Origin: Zasmidium citrigriseum
Taxonomy: Eukaryota > Ascomycota > Dothideomycetes > Mycosphaerellales > Mycosphaerellaceae
Direction: 5' to 3'
DNA: 64,000 nt
NCBI GenBank assembly: GCA_002786025.1
Contig: NHNW01000071.1
Coordinates: forward strand, 124,001-188,000
Shown: positions 58,193 through 64,000 of the stretch, one piece after another
Layout of the letters: every line of letters begins with the position of its first letter
Numbering within the stretch: the first letter of the stretch is position 1
The notes under the pieces: model-generated
Databases searched by the model: none
What the model was told of the DNA's origin: nothing
The model's input: the letters and a program-made list of their open reading frames with translations, nothing else
Program-made: the position numbers and the translations under genes

Positions 58193-58825
58193 ATGCCTTC
58201 TTGCCACTACTGCGGCGAGGACCACCCGGCGAAGGAGATCTTGCGCCTCGACTGCGGCTGCATCTACTGTAACGAGTGCCTCGGACAGATGTTCAAGGCT
58301 GCAGTAGACAGCGCAGCATACTACCCTCCAGGATGCTGCTCCGGACCGGTACCACTCCGCCTCGTCCAGCGTCGCATTGAGCCAGCGCTGCTCCGCAAGT
58401 TCGTTGCCAAGAAGCTCGAGGCCACCACCAAAAACAAGACCTATTGCCACAACCACGCCTGCAACCAGTTCGTCGCTCCCCAGAGCATGCACAACGGCAA
58501 CGCCCACTGTCAGAAATGCCAGTCGATCACATGCACCAGATGCAAGGAAAAGGAGCACTTCGGTCCGTGCAAGTCCACGGGACGGGAGGCCGTTGAGGAG
58601 TTGGCCGAGCAGAGAGGATGGAAGATTTGCCCTGGCTGCAATACCGTGGTGGAGAGGATCGATGGATGCCCACACATGACGTAAGTACCGGAGTATCCGC
58701 AATCACATGCAGATCAGCTGATCCAATAACGCAGGTGCCCGTGTGGTGTCGACTTCTGCTACATCTGCGGTGGAATGAATAGTCGCTGCGACTGCAGTGG
58801 CTATGAGGAAGATGGCGACATCTAA
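58193..58825 (+). CDS. Compact RBR-type E3 ubiquitin ligase
   Basis: Two exons (58193-58680, 58735-58825) give 192 residues that are almost entirely zinc-binding. RING1 starts at residue 4 (CHYCGEDH, LDCGCIYCNECL, PPGCC). An IBR follows (CHNHACNQF, CQKCQSITCTRCKEKEHFGPC). RING2 ends the chain (CPGCNTVVERIDGCPHMTCPCG, then DFCYICGG). The Cys in HMTC is the expected thioester-forming residue, so it could act like other RING-between-RING ligases, taking ubiquitin from an E2 before the substrate. It lacks the extra regulatory domains of larger RBR proteins, so its target specificity is unclear. The intron has a GTAAGT donor. The 5' leader is long and pyrimidine-rich. Confidence 0.88.
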
Positions 58826-58842
58826 TAGGTGGACTCAGTAAG

Positions 58843-58985
58843 GAGCAAGAAGGTGCAAAGTGAAAGGAGAAGTGAAAGAAGAGAGACGATCAGATGATGG
58901 GGGAGGTGAAGTAAAAGAGGAGTTGAAGTAAGGCGTGGGAGGAGGTGATGTGAAAGAGGAAGTGAGGTCAAAGGAAGAACAACCC
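58843..58985. repeat. Purine-rich tract after the RBR gene
   Basis: About 140 bases of nearly pure A/G on the plus strand with diverged copies of GTGAAAGAGGAAGTGA-like units. It follows the stop codon and may lie in the 3' UTR. Confidence 0.7.
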
Positions 58986-59080
58986 CAAGTGGGGCCGCTG
59001 CGGGGCCGGCCTGGCGGACCGCATATCCGAAAGATCTCGCGATTTCACTTCACTCCTACCTTATTTACTGAAGACACGCA

Positions 59081-60915
59081 ATGAATATCCGCAGCGCATC
59101 ACATGCGCGCGCACTTACATCCATAAACACCGTATACCGAGTTCCTCGACCGTGTATTGTGTCGAAATGGCTCCAAGGACGCGGCCTTTCAACAGCTCCC
59201 GCAGTCCACCAAGAAGCAGTTCCCCTGCGAAAACATCTGAAAGAGGAGGCCAAGAAGAAGAGGGCAGAAGCTAAGAGCAATGTACGAGCCGGGACAAATG
59301 CAAAGCTGGAGAAATGGGAGCTTTCTGTTGGCATCGAAATTCACGCGGAATTGAACACAGCGTGCAAGCTATTCTCCAGTGCGCCAGCTTCAGCGGGAGA
59401 TGGAGAGGGCGCTGCGAACAGCAGAGTCGCACTATTCGATGCAGCGCTGCCTGGGACGCAACCTCAGTTCCAGTATGCGACTCTGCTGCCGGCTCTGAGA
59501 GCGGCGATCGCTTTTGAGTGCGAGGTCCAAAGAAGAAGCGGCTGGGACAGGAAGCATTATTTCCACTGGGACCAGCCCAATGGCTACCAGATCACACAGT
59601 ACTACGGTACGCTTATGTTGGCACGTTTGTTCTTGGCTTATACTGACAACTTGCAGAGCCGTTTGCGAAGAACGGCGTGCTCAATCTGACGGCCGAAGAT
59701 GGCGTACCAGCATCAGACCTCAATGGCGCGAAAAGCCTCAGTATCGGCATCAAGCAGATTCAAATGGAACAAGACACCGCCAAGACGACCTCACATCCAC
59801 CATCATCCTATCATATCGACCTGAATCGAGCAGGTCACCCTCTGATCGAAATCATCACCCTGCCTCACATTCACTCCCCACAGACGGCAGCGGCTGTCGT
59901 CCGCAAGATCCAGGCGATACTCAAGAGCGTGGATTCATGCGTGACGGGTATGGAACTCGGCGCTCTAAGAGCAGACGTGAACGTCTCTGTTCGCGAGCGA
60001 GGGACAAGCGGATCGTCATCATACAGCGGTGTCGGCGGTCTAGGTCAAAGAACGGAAATCAAGAACTTGTCTTCCTTCAAAGCGGTTGAAGATGCTATTG
60101 TAGCCGAGCGAGATCGTCAGATCTCCGTTCTGGAGGCAGGCGGTGTGATTGAAGGAGAGACAAGAGGGTGGACGCTGGGAGCTACAGAGACGACCAGATT
60201 GCGAGGGAAGGAAGGTGAGGTTGATTATCGATACATGCCGGACGCCGATCTGCCACCTCTGCTCATCGGACAGGATCTGGTTGAGCACTTGACGGCGAGC
60301 CTCCCTGCGCTGCCTGACGAAACAGTCGAGAGGGTGCAGCGGGAGTACGGACTGAGTCTGAAAGATGCAAAGACGATCCTCAGCCTCGACGATGGAGATC
60401 GTCTGGACTTCATGGAAGAGACAGTGGATCTTCTGGCGCCGATGCAGTCCGGTACAGAGAAGTACAAGTCGAAGCTCGGCAAGACTGTCTGCAACTGGGT
60501 ATTGCACGAGCTGGGTGGGCTCGTCACTGAATCTGAATCATGGGACGAGATGCCAGTCACTCCGCAAGAGCTGGCAGATCTTCTGAGCAATTTGCAGCAG
60601 AAGCAAATCACCGCGCGTGCCGCAAAGCAGCTCCTTGCGACCCTGCACGAGACTTCAGCATCGAGCGATCGACCCTCAGTGGAACAGTTGATCGAAGAGG
60701 GGAATCTTCGACTACGGCCGTTGTCTGAGGAGGAGTATGTGGCCCTCGCGAAGCAGATCATGGACGAAAACCCGGAGATGGTGGCTGCTGTGAGAGACAA
60801 AGGCCAGAGGGGCAAAGCTATGTGGTTCGTGGGACAAATGGTCAGGCGAGGCGAAGAAGGAACCGTGGAGCCGGAGAAGGCGAAGCAGGTTGTTGAAAGT
60901 CTACTTGCTGGTTGA
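59081..60915 (+). CDS. GATB: Mitochondrial glutamyl-tRNA(Gln) amidotransferase subunit B
   Basis: GatB (yeast Pet112) is the kinase-like subunit of the mitochondrial GatFAB-type complex that converts Glu-tRNA(Gln) to Gln-tRNA(Gln). Two exons (59081-59606, 59657-60915) give 594 residues. The first about 40 residues are Arg/Ser/Ala-rich, a mitochondrial presequence. The catalytic part begins at ELSVGIEIHAELNT, then HYFHWDQPNGYQITQYYEPF, GIKQIQMEQDTAK, YHIDLNRAGHPLIEI, GALRADVNVSVRERG, RTEIKNLSSFKAVEDAI and DYRYMPDADLPPL, the standard GatB signatures. The C-terminal YqeY-like helical domain is present (QITARAAKQLLATL, MVAAVRDKGQRGKAMWFVGQ). The gene is complete. It is tail-to-tail with an amidase gene 59 bases away. 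Confidence 0.95.
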
Positions 60916-60974
60916 TCTGTACCACAACAACCCAGACTCCGTCAGACCATGCGTCTTACGAGAAGTTCTGTGCT

Positions 60975-63203
60975 CTAGAATGATGCAGTGCGTTCGACCA
61001 TCTCCCATCCCTCTTCGGGGAACATTTCGCGGCCAGTGGCTACTCGCGTGTGTCTTCCTGATCTCTCGAGGACGGTCTTTGCGGCGTTTATCAAAGAAAT
61101 GTCGGTGCCAGGCAGACCCATCAAGGAGATGGCGACTGGCAATTGCTCTTCTCGCTCCGAGACTCGAGAATGATACGGGATTTGGCCGACTGGAAGTATC
61201 ACTCAGCATCACCACAAAGAATGATCATTGCCGAACTTACTGGGCACCGTGATCTCCGGTGATCCAAGTATCGGAGCCATCCAAAGCTGATCCCACGCCT
61301 CCTGCGTGGCGGGCGCTATCTCGCACGACGGCGTATCCCTATAATTCGGTACAGCGTCCATGACTGGAAGCACCACCACGGGATTGCCTTCCACCAAGAC
61401 TTGGTCAAGCAACCAGTGCTTGTACACCCCAAGCCGGCGCACAGCTTCGTCACGCTGTGCTTGGGAGATGTCTTTCGCCACGTTCCATCGCCACTTTGTG
61501 ACTCTGTTCACGGCGGGTGCACGGTGGTGCTTGCGTTCGTACTCTGCTAGGAACTCGTCGGATGAGTGGTAGAAGTCGTAAAAGAATGAGTTCTGACCGA
61601 CGTTCTGGAGGTATGTTCGAAGTGGCTGGCCAAGGGCCTCGAGTGGAGGAGAGTCCTCCCACAGTTGTTGTAGGTGGATCTTACGTATGTTGATGTCATA
61701 ACATTTGGACATGTCGTCCACGAAACGATCGATGATGCTCTGCTGTGTACTATTTCTGACAGGGAAGTAGTCTGTGGGTATGACGATCGATGTTGGATCC
61801 TGCACAAGGTTAGACATAGGTTTCTACTCGACGATATGTGTACCTACCTTGATAGCAGGGCTTAGCCTGGAACCACACCAATCAGCAACGAAGTGGTCCA
61901 GGTAACGTGTATCTCTGGTAAAGACAGCCGGGGTATCGAATAACCTGCGAGGAAACTCAGCACGCTATGCAGAGGCTTACGTCTCGTGGTGTCTGACGGA
62001 AAACATGGCACCATGCCATCTGAAGGCAGAATGCCGTTGGAAATACGTATTGAAAAGACGCCGTTGGCCATCGCTGGGCGTCTGGAGCTACCTGTGGCTG
62101 CACGAAGTCAGTGGTGCTTTGTCACTAACGGAGCGATTGGCGTACAGTCTGTCCCAATGCCATAGTCGAGCCAGTCATATGCAGCGATCGCCGCAGCACT
62201 ACCACTGCTACTCCCTGCTGGCGACTGATAGCCATCGCCACGCGGGTTGAAGGGTACTTCAAAGTCGAAGCTCTCGCTAGGCTCTTCACGAGACACCATA
62301 GAGCTGAGCTTAGATTTTCCGACGATTACGGCGCCGCAGTCGATTAGTCGTTGGATCACTGGCGCTGTGCCTTTGGCCGGGATCGATAGATCAAGATATG
62401 CTTTGTTACATGCCGTTTTACGAAGGCCGACGATGTCGAATATGTCTTTTACGACAATCCTTTTGCCATGTATGCCACCATTTCGGGTGGGATTGCTCCA
62501 GCACAGTCCTTTCGGTGGGACCGCGACCATACGTGTGGTAGTGTCGCAACTAAGCAGGTCGAACGATTTGAAAGGACTGAAAGAGAAAGGTTAGCCCGAT
62601 CTCCTGATGACCCACGACTACTTACTCCTTGGCACTGAGTCGTTGCAGACAGTCGATGAAAGCCACAACTCGATCCTCGTATAGGCGATAAATTGGATGG
62701 ATGTGATTGCCAGTCCAAAGATACGGACCACCAACAATGTGCCGAGTGACGACGTCCCCATTACGACGCTGCTCGTTGGATATCCACGCTGCGGCTTCCA
62801 GAATCGTGTGATGCATACGCATCTCACGCAAGTACTGCAGAACGTCCCGCCCGAGCTTTATCGTGCCGGAGGTAGTCCCACAGAATAATAAGAACGTCCT
62901 AAAATGCTGGCAGCTAACATCGTCTCCAAGTTCAAGTTGGCCAAGGTGGTCTATGAGTGCTTCCTCCGTCCATGGCTCCTTCGGATCGGTAGGCACGAGT
63001 GTCAAAAGCTGACGATCATTCCTGGGAGGTAGTACCAGGTACTATGGGAGATCAGCAAGCTCTTAGGCAGAGTACGGGCAGAGGGGAATGCTTGCCTCGT
63101 TCCTACCGAGGGCTGCGTATTCCACAGCCCCTACTCTAAATCTTCTGGTATCATCATCCCTGAAGGTCAAAGAGCTTTCGTCTTGCGTTTGTGAGTATGC
63201 CAT
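60975..63203 (-). CDS. Amidase-signature enzyme with an N-terminal extension
   Basis: Seven exons (63203-63096, 63041-62626, 62576-62146, 62097-61998, 61944-61848, 61799-61241, 61189-60975) sum to 1926 bases, giving 641 residues. The first intron has a GC donor (GAG|GCAAGC); the rest are GT-AG. The catalytic core starts near residue 205: GKRIVVKDIFDIVG holds the Lys of the Ser-Ser-Lys triad, SPAGSSSGSAAAIAAYDWLD is the amidase signature with the cis-Ser, and GTDSTGSSRRPA holds the nucleophile loop. LFDTPAVFTRD and the C-terminal LPVAISLMGLPGTD complete the family pattern. The first about 175 residues (RNDRQLLTLVPTDP, FRTFLLFCGTTSGTIKLG) are an extension I do not recognise. There is no targeting signal. 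The enzyme probably hydrolyses a small amide; it is not the GatA partner of the neighbouring GatB. Confidence 0.85.
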
Positions 63204-64000
63204 GGCTCTTCAGGCTGCGCGGGAAAACCTACCGCTGAAGTATAAGAGCCTCAGGCGGCTATTGTAGGCAATAGTGAGGCCATGAGACGTTAGCCGAGAG
63301 CATAAAGCCGCCTGTAGCGACTCTAAAATGTCTTTTCCCGGGGCTCTCCAACATTGACAGGGTACGTTGCATTCTTCAGGTGGTAGGAGGAGCTTCAGAG
63401 CTGCAATCGGAAGCAACGACCAATCGCTCGCCACGAATTATGCAGACCACGAACGCCAACGGTACTGACGTGCATTTTGTCGTTGCATGAGTCTCGTGCC
63501 TCGGCGTTCTTCCCGCATTCAAGCAGCTCCGTTGATGCGGGTTCTGAGCATGTGAAAGTCTTGCCGTTCCAATCTCACGTGCCTCGATATCTGGATGCCT
63601 GCGGGTTTGGATCCATGGAGGTGAATGAATCTGTTTTGGGCTGACATCCAGCGGATTGCACTGTGGCAAGTTCAAGTTCAGTACCAGGGCCGTAATATTC
63701 CTTCCTCACATCTCGTGGGCCAAAGTCGGATATCCATGAAGATGGAGTCGCGGCGTCAGCCACGCAAAGGGACAGCGTCCGACTCAGGCCGACTAGCTTC
63801 ATGCAAGTCGGGATGGTTTGTTGCAGTAATGAAAGGACTCGCTCGCTTCTCGAGAGGGTCCCAGCCATCCAAGAAGACGACTATTCGATTTTCTTCCTTT
63901 CGTTGTACATGCCTTGGGGTGGCGGGAGCGGTATCCCGGACTGTGCAGGGTGTTGTCAGCCGGCTGGCCCTGCCGTACCGAAAACTTGCAGCTGCAGTTG
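63204..64000. other. Gene-free right end of the window
   Basis: Upstream flank of the amidase gene. Open frames on both strands are short and lack recognisable features; a gene starting beyond the window cannot be excluded. Confidence 0.45.

Noticed and set aside
60975..63203. Amidase as GatA, partner of the adjacent GatB
   Set aside because: It lacks a mitochondrial presequence, has an extra N-terminal domain, and its core reads as a general fungal amidase.

Overview
The window reads as nuclear DNA of a filamentous ascomycete. Genes carry short GT-AG introns, mostly about 50 to 60 bases, and encode Zn(II)2Cys6 regulators, MFS families, NRPS-like domains and an NLP-type secreted protein that are typical of fungi. 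The mix resembles a plant-associated Dothideomycete, but that placement is inference. All exon joins given here were worked out by hand from splice signals, phase and protein continuity. One three-base N gap lies at 26864-26866.

Layout. 0.9-12.1 kb: a secreted NLP-family protein, an uncharacterised coiled-coil protein, a FUSC/ArAE-like membrane protein, and a divergent pair made of a regulator with two complete Zn2Cys6 clusters and an MFS transporter. 12.1-12.9 kb: a gene-free stretch with repeated hairpins. 12.9-21 kb: a low-complexity unknown protein and the housekeeping genes SRP14 and SGD1/NOM1. 21.1-24.9 kb: a 1270-residue acidic protein carrying heptads like those of the RNA polymerase II CTD. 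25.4-30 kb: a predicted FKBP-STIMATE fusion, an alpha/beta hydrolase and a 22-cysteine secreted protein. 30.2-39.2 kb: a GNAT enzyme, then a likely biosynthetic cluster: a free-standing thioester reductase, an adenylation-carrier protein fused in frame to an MFS transporter, a divergent alpha/beta hydrolase ending in a PTS1-like SRL, and a SnoaL-like protein. 39.8-41.4 kb: an ankyrin-like gene of uncertain structure. 41.7-51.4 kb: a probable catabolic cluster: D-2-hydroxyacid dehydrogenase, ACS-type MFS transporter, Zn2Cys6 regulator, AtuA-DUF4387 protein and a beta-propeller lactonase. 51.9-56.3 kb: a HET-domain relic, a 12-exon APC permease and an uncharacterised multi-pass membrane protein. 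58.2-63.2 kb: a compact RBR ubiquitin ligase, mitochondrial GatB, and a seven-exon amidase with an unrecognised N-terminal region.

How the genes may work together. In the 31-39 kb block, an acid could be activated and loaded by the A-T part, reduced and released by the neighbouring reductase, modified by the peroxisome-directed hydrolase and SnoaL-like protein, and exported by the fused MFS part. In the 42-51 kb block, an organic acid or lactone could be imported by the MFS protein, opened by the lactonase and processed by the dehydrogenase and AtuA-like protein under the adjacent regulator. Both schemes are inferred from gene content and order. The strongest novelty candidates are the A-T-MFS fusion with its displaced reductase, the FKBP-STIMATE fusion, the CTD-mimic protein, and the AtuA-centred cluster.
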